DNA from: 2-01-FULL-51-21 sp964348955
GTDB lineage: Bacteria; Patescibacteriota; Minisyncoccia; Phycocordibacterales; 2-01-FULL-51-21
Direction: 5' to 3'
Length of the DNA stretch: 43,174 nucleotides
Assembly: GCA_964348955.1 (NCBI GenBank)
Contig: CAYGEN010000001.1
Span: 1-43,174, forward strand
The first letter of the stretch is position 1; every line of letters begins with the position of its first letter. Positions 7,248 to 14,744 of this stretch are shown piece after piece. The notes beneath the pieces were generated by a model that saw only the letters and a program-made list of their open reading frames with translations, did no database searches and was not told where the DNA came from. Made by a program: the position numbers and the translations under genes.

Positions 7248-8753
7248 ATGCCAACCGAAACGATTTACAACCAATCCGTGCGGCAACCCGTCATTGCGAT
7301 CCTCGGGCATATTGACCATGGCAAATCAACGCTTCTTGATTACATCCGCGAGACGAATATTGTAGAAACCGAAGCCGGTAACATCACCCAGCGCCTATCC
7401 GCCTATGAGGTTGTACACAAGAACCCGGGCGGCATAGAGCGAAAAATCACCTTTCTGGACACCCCCGGGCATGAGGCATTCGTCTCCATGCGAAGTCGCG
7501 GCGTCGGCGTCGCCGACATCGTCGTTTTAGTGATTTCAGCCGAGGAGGGCGTTAAAGCGCAAACAATTGAGGGTCTCAAAACTATTTCTGAAGCTGGTAT
7601 CCCCTACATTGTCGCCATCAATAAAATTGACAAGCCACAGGCGGACATTGAGCGCACCAAGAACTCACTTCTTGAAAATGGCATCTACCTTGAGGGGTAC
7701 GGCGGTGATGTGCCCTTCGTACCCATCTCTGCGAAAACGGGTGCCGGGGTACCGGAGCTCTTGGACATGATGCTACTCGTCGCCGACCTCGCCGAACTCA
7801 AAACTGACCCCGCAAAAAACGCTACGGGGTTTGTTATTGAGGCGCACCTTGACCAAAAAAAAGGTATCGCGGCAACGCTTATCGTCTTGGACGGCACATT
7901 AAAAAGCGGTATGTTTCTCGTGGCAGGCGATGCGCTGGCTCCAACCAGAATTCTCCAGGATTTTTTGGGCAGACCGCTACAAGAAGCGCATGCGGGCCAG
8001 CCGGTCCGTGTCATCGGCTGGAATAAAATTCCGCTGACGGGAATACCGTTCACTGCTTACGAAAAAAAGAAAGACGCGGAAGCGGCAACGAAAATTGCAC
8101 CGCCCGCTAAATCGCCGGATTCTTTGGAACTTCCGCCACGAGAAAGAGGAAGTGTGCTTTTACCTCTTATCCTCAAGGCAGATACCGCCGGGACGCTTGA
8201 TGCCATTTTGCACGAACTTGGAAAAATTGAGGGCGACCGCGTGCGTATAAAAATTCTCCAAAGAGGAACGGGCAATGTTTCCGAGGGTGACCTCAAACTC
8301 GCGCAGAGCGTACCTGGTGCCGTCATCGTGCGATTTAACAGCGGCATTGATGGGACGGCGGCGGACATTGCCGCGCGCTTGAACATTCAAGTGGAACACT
8401 TTACCGTCATTTATGAATTTTCAAAGTGGGCGGGGGAAGAAATGAACAAGCGTCGGCCTGTGGAAGAGGTGAAGGAAATCACAGGTCGCGCTAAAGTGTT
8501 GAAGATTTTCAGCAAGATGAAAGACCGCCAGGTGCTCGGTGCGCGCATACTTGAGGGGTCCCTTTCCCTTAACGCCTCGGTAAAAATCATGCGGCGCGGT
8601 GAACCGTTAGGCATTGGTTCGATTGTTAATTTGCAGCAACAGAAAGTGGATGTAAAAAAGGTTGGAGAAGGCGAATTCGGCGGAGAAATAAAGGCGAAGA
8701 TTGATGCCGCCCCGGGAGACGAGCTTGAAGGGTTCGTTATGGTAAAAAAATAA
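7248..8753 (+). CDS. infB: Translation initiation factor IF-2, short form
   Basis: The GTPase that brings initiator tRNA to the ribosome. The ATG at 7248 gives 501 residues; a TTG at 7233 would add five. The protein begins almost directly with the G domain: G1 GHIDHGKST, G3 DTPGHEAF, G4 NKID, G5 SAKTG. Domains II, III and IV follow, ending in the KMKDRQVLGARILEGSL segment of the fMet-tRNA-binding C-domain. The long N-terminal region present in E. coli IF-2 (about 890 residues) is absent, as in other reduced genomes. Switch I reads AGNITQRLSAYEV rather than the more usual GGITQHIGAYQV. rbfA follows after 6 bp, so the two are probably co-transcribed. Confidence 0.96.
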   Translation: MPTETIYNQSVRQPVIAILGHIDHGKSTLLDYIRETNIVETEAGNITQRLSAYEVVHKNPGGIERKITFLDTPGHEAFVSMRSRGVGVADIVVLVISAEEGVKAQTIEGLKTISEAGIPYIVAINKIDKPQADIERTKNSLLENGIYLEGYGGDVPFVPISAKTGAGVPELLDMMLLVADLAELKTDPAKNATGFVIEAHLDQKKGIAATLIVLDGTLKSGMFLVAGDALAPTRILQDFLGRPLQEAHAGQPVRVIGWNKIPLTGIPFTAYEKKKDAEAATKIAPPAKSPDSLELPPRERGSVLLPLILKADTAGTLDAILHELGKIEGDRVRIKILQRGTGNVSEGDLKLAQSVPGAVIVRFNSGIDGTAADIAARLNIQVEHFTVIYEFSKWAGEEMNKRRPVEEVKEITGRAKVLKIFSKMKDRQVLGARILEGSLSLNASVKIMRRGEPLGIGSIVNLQQQKVDVKKVGEGEFGGEIKAKIDAAPGDELEGFVMVKK

Positions 8754-8759
8754 GAGATT

Positions 8760-9080
8760 ATGGGTTCTATGAGACAAGAGCGCGTAAAGGAGCTTTTGCG
8801 GCACCTTGCCGCAGAGTTTGTTTCAAGCGCCGCCAACACAACCCCGCTCATTACCGTTACCGATGTGCGCGTGCCGCCTAACTTTAGCGAAGCGACGGTG
8901 CTCGTTACCGTATATCCCGACCGCGATGAAGAAGCCGCGCTTTTGTTTTTAAAACGCAAGCGCGGAGAGTTACGCACTTTTGTGAAAGCGCGAACAAAAC
9001 TCAAGACTATTCCCCGCTTTGACTTTACTATTGACGAAGGGGAGAAAAAACGCCAACGTATTGATGAGCTATTGTGGTAA
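8760..9080 (+). CDS. rbfA: Ribosome-binding factor A
   Basis: The 106-residue KH-fold protein assists late 30S maturation. The opening MRQERVKELLRHLAAEF matches the family's N-terminal helix, followed by ITVTDVRVPPNFSEATVLVTV and the closing PRFDFTIDEGEKKRQRIDELL. Length is typical. It is placed directly after infB, a widespread arrangement, and two tRNA genes follow. An ATG three codons downstream (MRQERV) is an alternative start. Confidence 0.93.
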   Translation: MGSMRQERVKELLRHLAAEFVSSAANTTPLITVTDVRVPPNFSEATVLVTVYPDRDEEAALLFLKRKRGELRTFVKARTKLKTIPRFDFTIDEGEKKRQRIDELLW

Positions 9081-9096
9081 TGTGTACGAGAGTCTG

Positions 9097-9171
9097 GGCC
9101 TGGTGGTGAAGGGGTAACACGGCGGTCTGCAAAACCGCTATGCGCGGGTTCGAGTCCCGCCCAGGCCTCCA
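9097..9171 (+). tRNA. tRNA-Cys (anticodon GCA)
   Basis: Acceptor GGCCTGG/CCAGGCC is perfect, the anticodon stem GCGGT/ACCGC surrounds CTGCAAA (anticodon GCA), the T-arm is GGGTTCGAGTCCC, and the discriminator is T, as expected for tRNA-Cys. The 3' CCA is encoded, unlike most other tRNAs in the window. It is followed after 25 bp by tRNA-Leu, probably in one transcript. Confidence 0.95.
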
Positions 9172-9196
9172 TGTTGTACCTTATGATAGTAAAAAT

Positions 9197-9281
9197 GCCG
9201 GGGTGGCGGAACTGGTATACGCGCACGACTTAAAATCGTGTTCCGAAAGGAATATGGGTTCGATTCCCATCCCCGGCACCA
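9197..9281 (+). tRNA. tRNA-Leu (anticodon TAA)
   Basis: Class II tRNA with acceptor GCCGGGG/CCCCGGC, anticodon stem CACGA/TCGTG around CTTAAAA (anticodon TAA), a long variable arm and T-arm GGGTTCGATTCCC. Discriminator A and CCA are encoded. No T-arm element is seen downstream. Confidence 0.95.
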
Positions 9282-9405
9282 CGTAGAAAATTGCAAGGCA
9301 AGGTGGAGCGGGTTTCTTTTTAGGAAAAAGGAAGAGGCGAAATGCAAATACTAAAAGTGCTCTCCATTCCTTAAAGAAAAATGAATGGCAAGGCGCAAAC
9401 TATAT

Positions 9406-9630
9406 TTACAACAACCTTCGTAACTGTTCCTCGGTCAGTTCTGCTTGTTTCAAAATCTTTTTTAGTAATCCGCGAGCGACATCTCCAGGGTGCATTGGTA
9501 CAGACGTTTGGAGATTGCGTTGTTCATCAACCAGTATTACGTGACTTCCGATTTGGTCGGTTTCTTCAAAACCGGCTTTCTTGAGTGCTCGTATAAGTTC
9601 GCGTGGTTTAACTTGGCGTAGCCGCGTCAT
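9406..9630 (-). CDS. hicA: HicA-type mRNA interferase toxin
   Basis: The 74-residue protein has the HicA double-stranded-RNA-binding fold signature: KPRELIRALKKAGFEETDQIGSHVIL, where the His in GSH is the catalytic residue of the family, and the closing VPMHPGDVARGLLKKILKQAELTEEQ. HicA cleaves mRNA when not bound by HicB. The start codon overlaps the stop of the upstream hicB by 4 nt (ATGA), so the toxin is translationally coupled to the antitoxin. The order here is hicB then hicA. Confidence 0.9.
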   Translation of the reverse strand: MTRLRQVKPRELIRALKKAGFEETDQIGSHVILVDEQRNLQTSVPMHPGDVARGLLKKILKQAELTEEQLRRLL

Positions 9631-9875
9631 GCAAGTGCTATTGGCGCCGCGATACTTACTACAAAGGGACTTTTTGCCGATTTTTCAATGGGTATAGTTT
9701 TCCCGCGACGAGCTAACGTGCTCACAAAAGCATAGATGGCGTCTTGCGCCATTGCAATAGCTTCGTCGAAAGTGCGGCCTTGGGTAAAACAACCAGGCAG
9801 CGCAGGGACGGAAACGACATACACGCCGTCCTCATCGCGCTCAATATGGATAGTGTAGGTAAGATGCTGTTCCAT
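9627..9875 (-). CDS. hicB: HicB-type antitoxin
   Basis: The 82-residue protein opens with YTIHIERDEDGVYVVSVPAL and PGCFTQGRTFDEAIAMAQDAI, the partial RNase-H-like fold that binds and blocks HicA. No C-terminal DNA-binding domain is obvious: the tail (SAKSPFVVSIAAPIALA) is short, so autoregulation may need another factor. Upstream on the minus strand a TATGCT/TACACT -10-like stretch and a CATAGAT direct repeat are candidate control sites. The unit sits beside tRNA-Leu in an accessory stretch. Confidence 0.88.
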   Translation of the reverse strand: MEQHLTYTIHIERDEDGVYVVSVPALPGCFTQGRTFDEAIAMAQDAIYAFVSTLARRGKTIPIEKSAKSPFVVSIAAPIALA

Positions 9876-9964
9876 GTGAGTTAGTGTAGCATATCTTCTT
9901 CTTTTTGAGAATCTATGCTTTATCTATGTTTTTATGTATGCGGGCTCTTTTTCTTGCTCGCGAA

Positions 9965-10004
9965 TTTTATATAATCGTCTGTGGTATGGATCAATTATAT
10001 AAAA
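9965..10004. repeat. 11-bp perfect inverted repeat, AT-rich
   Basis: TTTTATATAAT (9965-9975) and ATTATATAAAA (9994-10004) are perfect inverted copies with an 18-bp spacer. They lie between the divergent hicB and the gene starting at 10136, so they could be an operator, a promoter region (TATATAAT-like -10 boxes) or a weak terminator. Confidence 0.6.
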
Positions 10005-10135
10005 AGTTGTTGCTCATCGACTTTTGTGGAGTAATATACTACCTTTGAATGAAATCTTGGCACATCGCCTAGATTGAAAATTGAAGAGGAACAGAGCTCT
10101 GTCCTTTGACACTCAACGACTGAAAAGAGTCGGAA

Positions 10136-11171
10136 ATGAAGACAAATTTCGTCTGCATCGAGACCGCAGTAAGCGACGCGCTTGCGCGCGAACTCGAAAC
10201 GCCTCTCGTGCCGACAGTTGCTCGGCAAAAGGCGTCGCAAGCGTCTCTCGCCGTTGTTGCTGGCTTCGCCGTCCGCGACAAAGCCGTCGAGCAACGTGAA
10301 ATCGAGAACTCGCGCAGTGAACGCCGGGCCAGCATCGCCCAGTATCGCAGCCATCGCGACGAGGTCGCTGCCGAACTCGACAAGCTCGGAATCACGCCTC
10401 TCGCCATCGTGCCGAAAACCGCATGGGGGGCGTATCTGCACCTCAAGCGGGCTGTTCCGGCTCGAACCGAACGGCAACGGTGAAGTTGCTGTCTCGGACG
10501 CGCTACTCGGCGTTTTCGAAAAACGGGCGGCAGCAATCCTTAACGGACCCGCGCATCTCGCCGTTCTGTTCGCCCCGACTATCGCAAGTTGCGTCTACTT
10601 CGCCTTGGCCTTCGATTGGCCGTGGTGGAACACCGCATTAGTGACGTTCGGCACTCTCATCGCCTCGACAATCTTTATGGATTTTCTGTTCATCAGCCGT
10701 GGCCGCGCCGAGTCCGACTGGAAAATAAACGCTTGGAAGAAGAAACTCGTGCGGTTACAAATCCGCCGCTTCTGCAAGAAGCCGTGGGAGCAAGTGCTCA
10801 AGGGTTTCTTCCCGAACGGCGTGAGTGAGAACGGCAATTTGCGAGCTCGTATCATCCTTCCAGAGCCACCGGCGGAAGTTGTCGCGACACTGCTCAACGC
10901 AAAGGGCCTCAAGCTTAAAGTCGCAGCAGTTGCCGAAGCGATTGCGTTCTCCGAAGCGCCAGAGAAAATTCTCGGGCGTGAGCGTGATGACCGACTCTTC
11001 GAGCAGTGGGAACGCGACCGGCTGGAGAAAATGCGCGAGGAACGGCTGCTGAAGGACCCCATCGTCTACCACGAGCACGGTAGCGCGGTCGCAGTTATCG
11101 CCCAGTTCGGCGATTTTCCGGTCGAGCAGCGCGTCGTCGATGAGGTCGTCAACTCCGAATACCTCGTCTGA
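10136..11171 (+). pseudogene. Two-frame membrane protein gene with one apparent frameshift
   Basis: Two plus-strand frames look like one gene. Frame 1 starts at 10136 (MKTNFVCIETAVSDALAREL) and stops at 10483. Frame 3 becomes protein-like from about 10455 (LFRLEPNGNGEVAVSD) and runs to 11171. Removing one base restores a protein of about 344 residues. The candidate sites are the G6 run at 10425-10430 and the GGG at 10448-10450. The N-terminal part is helical and charged. Two transmembrane helices follow (AHLAVLFAPTIASCVYFALAF and ALVTFGTLIASTIFMDFLFI), then a basic C-terminal domain ending in YHEHGSAVAVIAQFGDFPVEQRVVDEVV. I do not recognise the family. The sequence appears more GC-rich than its neighbours and ends in a strong terminator, suggesting acquisition as a unit. 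Sequencing error, decay and programmed frameshifting all remain possible. Confidence 0.6.
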
Positions 11172-11205
11172 TCTTCGACTTCAACTAAATCCAGATATTC
11201 TGGTG

Positions 11206-11233
11206 CCGCGCAGGTTCGCCTGCGCGGTTTTTT
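11206..11233 (+). terminator. Rho-independent terminator
   Basis: A perfect 9-bp stem CCGCGCAGG/CCTGCGCGG with loop TTCG is followed by six Ts, 34 bp after the stop of the preceding gene. Confidence 0.95.
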
Positions 11234-11259
11234 CATATCAAAGAATAAAGAATAGTTGT

Positions 11260-11574
11260 ATGCGCTTCGCGCATTCTCGAACCTAGTCCGTCAAAGAAAA
11301 ATTTGATATTGTCCCAAGTACCATAACGCTTCGCGTTAGCTACGGGGCAGGCAGCGGTGCGGCTTTGCCGCCTGCATTTTTGGCGGGGGTTCTGCCGCGC
11401 CAAAGGCGCGGTGGGTTCGCACTAATTCAAATATCCTGCACAATTCATAACTTGGTCGGAAAATTCGCACGCTCCGCGCGTGCGAAGCCAGTCAGTTTCT
11501 TGTTCAAAATAGGTTCGAGCAAAGCAGCGTAATACCGCACCAAATAAGAGCAGACGGCAGACGCATAACGTCTG
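11260..11574. repeat. Field of small hairpins in a gene-free stretch
   Basis: Between the terminator at 11233 and tRNA-Lys at 11744 I see no convincing gene; one minus-strand frame at 11422-11649 has no recognisable features. The stretch holds several short palindromes, many with a TTC-type loop: ATGCGCTTCGCGCAT (11260-11274), TAACGCTTCGCGTTA (11324-11338), a GCAGGC..GCCTGC hairpin (about 11348-11375), CCGCGCCAAAGGCGCGG (11395-11411), TTCGCACGC..GCGTGCGAA (11464-11486), and CAGACG..CGTCTG (11558-11574). They resemble dispersed REP-like palindromes. Confidence 0.7.
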
Positions 11575-11631
11575 CGAATTGCGCATCGTAAAATAGACTA
11601 CAGACTTGTGTATGACTTTATGAGCAAAAGC

Positions 11632-11647
11632 GTACGATATATCGTAC
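11632..11647. repeat. Perfect palindrome with GATATATC core
   Basis: GTACGATATATCGTAC is a 16-bp perfect palindrome about 96 bp upstream of tRNA-Lys. It shares the core GATATATC with three palindromes at 26735-27018. Confidence 0.8.
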
Positions 11648-11743
11648 ACTTTTTACTTGAGTGGGACTTGGGTGAGAGATATGTGGAGGCACGGGAGGAA
11701 TTTCCGATTGCATAACTGAAGCAACTTACGTACTATGTTCCTA

Positions 11744-11816
11744 CCGCCCATAGCTCAGTTGGTAGAGCTGCTCCCTCTTAAGGAGAAGGTCGCAGGTTCG
11801 AATCCTGCTGGGCGGA
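11744..11816 (+). tRNA. tRNA-Lys (anticodon CTT)
   Basis: Acceptor CCGCCCA/TGGGCGG, D-arm with AGCTCAGTTGGTAGAGC, anticodon loop CTCTTAA (anticodon CTT) and T-arm GCAGGTTCGAATCCTGC. The first anticodon-stem pair is G-A. Discriminator A, CCA not encoded. Its T-arm is the parent of copies found 173 bp downstream. Confidence 0.94.
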
Positions 11817-11985
11817 CTTGTACGCAAGTCTGCCGACGCAAGCGAACTGCTTCGCTTGTGTGGACAGGATTGGAACGGCGGAGTATGTCCTCGGCTTGTT
11901 GAAGGAATGCGAGCCGCGTCCAGAGGCACTTAGTGAGTTGCTAGCCAGCAACGAGATTAGTGACCGCGGGACGAATCCTGCTCTC
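11791..11985 (+). repeat. tRNA-Lys-linked T-arm element (173-bp period)
   Basis: CGAATCCTGCT in the tRNA T-arm (11799-11809) recurs exactly at 11972-11982. Between them, in order: a hairpin formed by the tRNA end itself (GGCGGACTTG/CAAGTCTGCC), a second hairpin CAAGCGA/TTCGCTTG, an inverted T-arm copy AGGATTGGAACGGCGGAG at about 11868-11885, and a spacer with CGAGCCGCGTCC, GGCACTTA and GATTAGTGACCG. The spacer matches the tRNA-Tyr element on its minus strand (CGAGCCGTGTCC, GGCGCTTA, AATTAGCGACCG) in the same order. This is therefore the same element family at a different tRNA. No protein is encoded. Confidence 0.8.
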
Positions 11986-12039
11986 TAGACTGTAAGGAAG
12001 TTCTTACAATGTAATTAAAATGTTTATTCGTGTTCATTC

Positions 12040-12121
12040 GCTGGGGTGGCGAAATTGGTAGACGCGCTAGCCTTAGGAGCTAGTGCCGCAAGGCATGGGA
12101 GTTCGAGTCTCCCCCCCAGCA
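12040..12121 (+). tRNA. tRNA-Leu (anticodon TAG)
   Basis: Class II tRNA with acceptor GCTGGGG/CCCCAGC, anticodon stem CTAGC/GCTAG around CTTAGGA (anticodon TAG), variable arm TGCCGCAAGGCA and T-arm GGGAGTTCGAGTCTCCC. Discriminator A; CCA is not encoded (ACTA follows). No T-arm element is seen downstream. Confidence 0.94.
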
Positions 12122-12245
12122 CTAGAAGTTATGTTTGCCAGTTTGCAGACACCTTTAAAACGCGTAGCTCCTACCTTACCGCAAAGCAAAACGAGGGACG
12201 GCGGTCTTTCGGCTGCGTTTTAATGCACGCCTCTGAATTAGCACT

Positions 12246-13258
12246 CTAATTGCACCACTCACTTCTTCAGGAATATGGTGCGCGGATTCTTGAATTCGAG
12301 CCGTTTCCGTGGGCGCTCGTTCAGTCTGCGCACCGCATGCGCAAGCTCCTCGGACGTGATCAAGTTGAAGTCGAGTGAGCTCGGGAAATACTGCCGCAAG
12401 AGGCCGTTTGTATTTTCGTTTGAGCCACGCTCCCAGAAGTGGTACGGGTATGCAAAGAACACGGTGGAGCCACTCTTTTTCTCCAGTCTCTCCCAGTCTG
12501 AAAACTCAGGTCCGTTGTCGAGAGTGAAAGTCTTGCGCTTTGCTTTCGGAATACTGCGGAAGTGCTGGAGCGTGAGCGACGTGAGGAGTGCTGCGCGCAT
12601 CTTGGGCAGAAGAAAAGCAATAAGGTATCCGCTCCGGCGATCCACAAAGGTCACGATGCGCACCCGCTTGTCACGTCCCTGCACCGTGTCTCCCTCCCAG
12701 TCGCCAAGCCGGCCACGGCGCTCGACGACAGAAGGCCGTTCGTCAATACGACGCTTCTTTGCTTGCTCTCTGGTCCTCTCTCGTATCTTCGTCCCACGCC
12801 TCCTGCGGTATTTTCCTTTCTTTGAGCGCAGGAACTGCTTGAGGTGTGGAGCTCGTTCGTGGATGTATCGGTATATGGTGCTAGCGCTCACGCACCGGAG
12901 AACACCCGCAATCTGTTCGGGCGACTGATGCTCCTTGAGGAGCTTCACGACGGTGCGCAAGAGCGCACCTTTCAGTATGCGAATGCCTTCCATGGCTGCA
13001 ATGCGCGTCATACGCTTGCGTCGTCTCACCTCACGTATGTCATATCCTTCCCGACCGCCATGGTCACGCACGTGCCGAGAAACCACACTGTGGTCCTTGC
13101 CGATCGTCTCGGCTATTGCGCGAATACTGTATCCAGCCGTGAGCAATCGAACGATGACCGGCCATTCGGCCGGTCCAATGTGGGTATGTGCCATATGCAC
13201 CGAAGTATGGGCGCCCACAAAGGTGGTGCAATTAGCCTGCAAACTTTGGTGCAATTAG
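12246..13258 (-). mobile_element. IS30-family insertion sequence, about 1.0 kb
   Basis: The transposase gene is bounded by CTAATTGCACCA (12246-12257) and its inverse TGGTGCAATTAG (13247-13258). An additional copy of TGGTGCAATTAG lies inside the right end at 13224-13235, 23 bp from the first. The outer limits may extend a few bases: GAATT occurs at 12235 and GAATTC near 13264. I could not identify a target-site duplication with confidence. The element is inserted between tRNA-Leu and the SPFH operon promoter and looks intact. Confidence 0.8.
12259..13194 (-). CDS. IS30-family transposase
   Basis: The preferred start at MAHTHIGPAEWPVI gives 311 residues; the frame is open 20 codons further upstream but that part overlaps the terminal repeat. 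The N-terminal helix-turn-helix (TAGYSIRAIAETIGKDHSVVSRH) precedes a second DNA-binding part (HQSPEQIAGVL). The DDE integrase domain has the IS30 signatures: first Asp in GDWEGDTVQG, second Asp in TLDNGPEF, and catalytic Glu in ERGSNENTNGLLRQYFP. The gene stops 2 bp from the left terminal repeat. Length (about 310-380 residues in the family) and all catalytic residues suggest an active enzyme. Confidence 0.95.
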   Translation of the reverse strand: MAHTHIGPAEWPVIVRLLTAGYSIRAIAETIGKDHSVVSRHVRDHGGREGYDIREVRRRKRMTRIAAMEGIRILKGALLRTVVKLLKEHQSPEQIAGVLRCVSASTIYRYIHERAPHLKQFLRSKKGKYRRRRGTKIRERTREQAKKRRIDERPSVVERRGRLGDWEGDTVQGRDKRVRIVTFVDRRSGYLIAFLLPKMRAALLTSLTLQHFRSIPKAKRKTFTLDNGPEFSDWERLEKKSGSTVFFAYPYHFWERGSNENTNGLLRQYFPSSLDFNLITSEELAHAVRRLNERPRKRLEFKNPRTIFLKK

Positions 13259-13281
13259 GATGAGAATTCACTGCCAATAAA

Positions 13282-13309
13282 TTGACAGAGAGTAGTTTTT
13301 ATGTATAAT
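13282..13309 (+). promoter_or_regulatory. Strong sigma-70-type promoter of the SPFH operon
   Basis: A consensus TTGACA (13282-13287), 16-bp spacer and consensus TATAAT (13304-13309) lie 64 bp before the start codon. A good Shine-Dalgarno sequence (AGGAG at about 13362) precedes the ATG at 13374. The promoter starts 24 bp outside the IS30 terminal repeat. Confidence 0.85.
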
Positions 13310-13373
13310 ATTTTCAGATTGGTTTCATGACCAATAGCACTTTGACAAATACGTACATGATTAGGAGACAGCC

Positions 13374-14744
13374 ATGGCTACTCAACGAAAGCGAGGAGGC
13401 ACTCCACGTCCACCAATAGCACCAAAAGACTGGACGGGGATTGCTAAGTTTGAGCTTAAACAACTCTTCAATGAACTGCGAAGCATTGTTGGTTATACTG
13501 ATGCGCACGGAAAGCGCCACAAAGGGTCACTCGAAAAAACGCTTGAGCTGGAAGCGCAAAACGCACCCGAGCTTGCGGAAAACAAAAATCTGTACTGGAA
13601 AGTAATCGGGTTCTACATCGGCATGCAAATTTCTCTCATCTTTGCGTGCTTTCGGTACAACCTGTACAGTCATCCGCTAGCACTCGATGGCCTCACCATC
13701 AACATCGGGCTTACCGCTCTATTGTTCCAATTCGGCCACCTCATCGCATCATTGCGCTCAGTGGAAGTGGACGAACTTGCCGGCGCCCTCTTCTTTGGAC
13801 GGCCGACAACTAAACCAACAAACGGTCTATGGCTCATGCCGCTCGGATTACTTGCGCTTCTAAAAGAAAAAAGGATAATACGGGACTTCTTGTTTCCGGG
13901 CCCGCAGGAAAAAATCTTCCGCTTAACTACTGAGCAAGCAAAAAAAAGGGAGGATGGCGAAAACATCCCCCTGGACAAAGAAGGTAAACCACTCATGGTG
14001 AAGCCAATTTTCATCACTACTGGCAAACCACGTGGAGATGTTAGCGACAAAAGTGATACGCTGGACCGCCAGTTCACCATTGACGTCTCATGGTTTATCC
14101 AACTTCGGATGAGTGACAAGCATGGTGGTATCTTCCGAATCTATCGCAACATCGGCCGAGGAGAAGATGCTTGGGAGCAAGCCGAAAATCTCATTAAAGA
14201 GCAGGGGGTCAGGGCGCTCCGCGGAATTTTCACAACCCTTACCCCGGCAACCATCATCGCCAATGAAAAGCTGGTGTCTGACGTCTTCGCGCTCATCTTG
14301 ACCGAAATCATGATGCGCCGCGGATTTCAAGTGATGGATGGCGGGATCACCGACCTCAACATAAGTCACGAGACAAATATTGCGTTGCAGGAAGCACAAA
14401 CCAGAGCGCCACTAAAAAAGCTGGCCACTATCATTGAGGCTGAAGGAGAGCGGGATCGGCTGACGGAAATCGGCAAAGGTGTAGCCGAAGCTGAACGACT
14501 GCGACTTGTTGCCCTCGGTGAGGGTTACAAGCGAATCAGAGATGCCACCGGTGTAAGTGGTGAAGCGGCACTTGCGTCGGAAACCGCAAAAATAGTCTTG
14601 GCAAATTCGGATACGGTTTTGATTGGCACCGATGGACTTAGGGAAGCTCTTGGCTTTCTTGTAACAGCCAAGAGCTTTTTTGAAAGGACAAGAACACCGC
14701 TGGGAATCGCAACCGAACCAACACAAACGGAAGGGAATGAGTAA
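13374..14744 (+). CDS. SPFH/Band 7 domain membrane protein
   Basis: The 456-residue protein starts MATQRKRGGTPRPPIAPKDW after a clear ribosome-binding site. Two hydrophobic segments (about 80-102 and 105-125) precede an SPFH-like domain (about 130-345: FFGRPTTKPTNGLWLMPLG, DRQFTIDVSWFIQLRM, VSDVFALILTEIMMRRGFQVMDGGITDL). An alpha-helical Ala/Glu-rich stretch follows (about 345-400: EAQTRAPLKKLATIIEAEGERDRL), as in stomatins and flotillins. Such proteins form large membrane-associated oligomers. The gene has the strongest promoter in the window and overlaps the next gene by one base (TAATG), so the two products are probably made together. The identity of its client is unknown. Confidence 0.8.
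   Translation: MATQRKRGGTPRPPIAPKDWTGIAKFELKQLFNELRSIVGYTDAHGKRHKGSLEKTLELEAQNAPELAENKNLYWKVIGFYIGMQISLIFACFRYNLYSHPLALDGLTINIGLTALLFQFGHLIASLRSVEVDELAGALFFGRPTTKPTNGLWLMPLGLLALLKEKRIIRDFLFPGPQEKIFRLTTEQAKKREDGENIPLDKEGKPLMVKPIFITTGKPRGDVSDKSDTLDRQFTIDVSWFIQLRMSDKHGGIFRIYRNIGRGEDAWEQAENLIKEQGVRALRGIFTTLTPATIIANEKLVSDVFALILTEIMMRRGFQVMDGGITDLNISHETNIALQEAQTRAPLKKLATIIEAEGERDRLTEIGKGVAEAERLRLVALGEGYKRIRDATGVSGEAALASETAKIVLANSDTVLIGTDGLREALGFLVTAKSFFERTRTPLGIATEPTQTEGNE

Noticed and set aside
8411..9226. 271-codon minus-strand frame over infB, rbfA and tRNA-Cys
   Set aside because: It lies antisense to three well-supported genes and is Ser/Arg-rich, as expected for an antisense shadow.
10182..10450. 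N-terminal part of the long frame starting at 10182 as a real start
   Set aside because: In this part the protein is Arg/Ser/Pro-rich and not protein-like, whereas the overlapping frame from 10136 is. The gene is better explained by one frameshift.
11422..11649. 75-codon minus-strand frame in the hairpin field
   Set aside because: It is Cys- and Phe-rich without recognisable motifs, overlaps several palindromes and has no ribosome-binding site.
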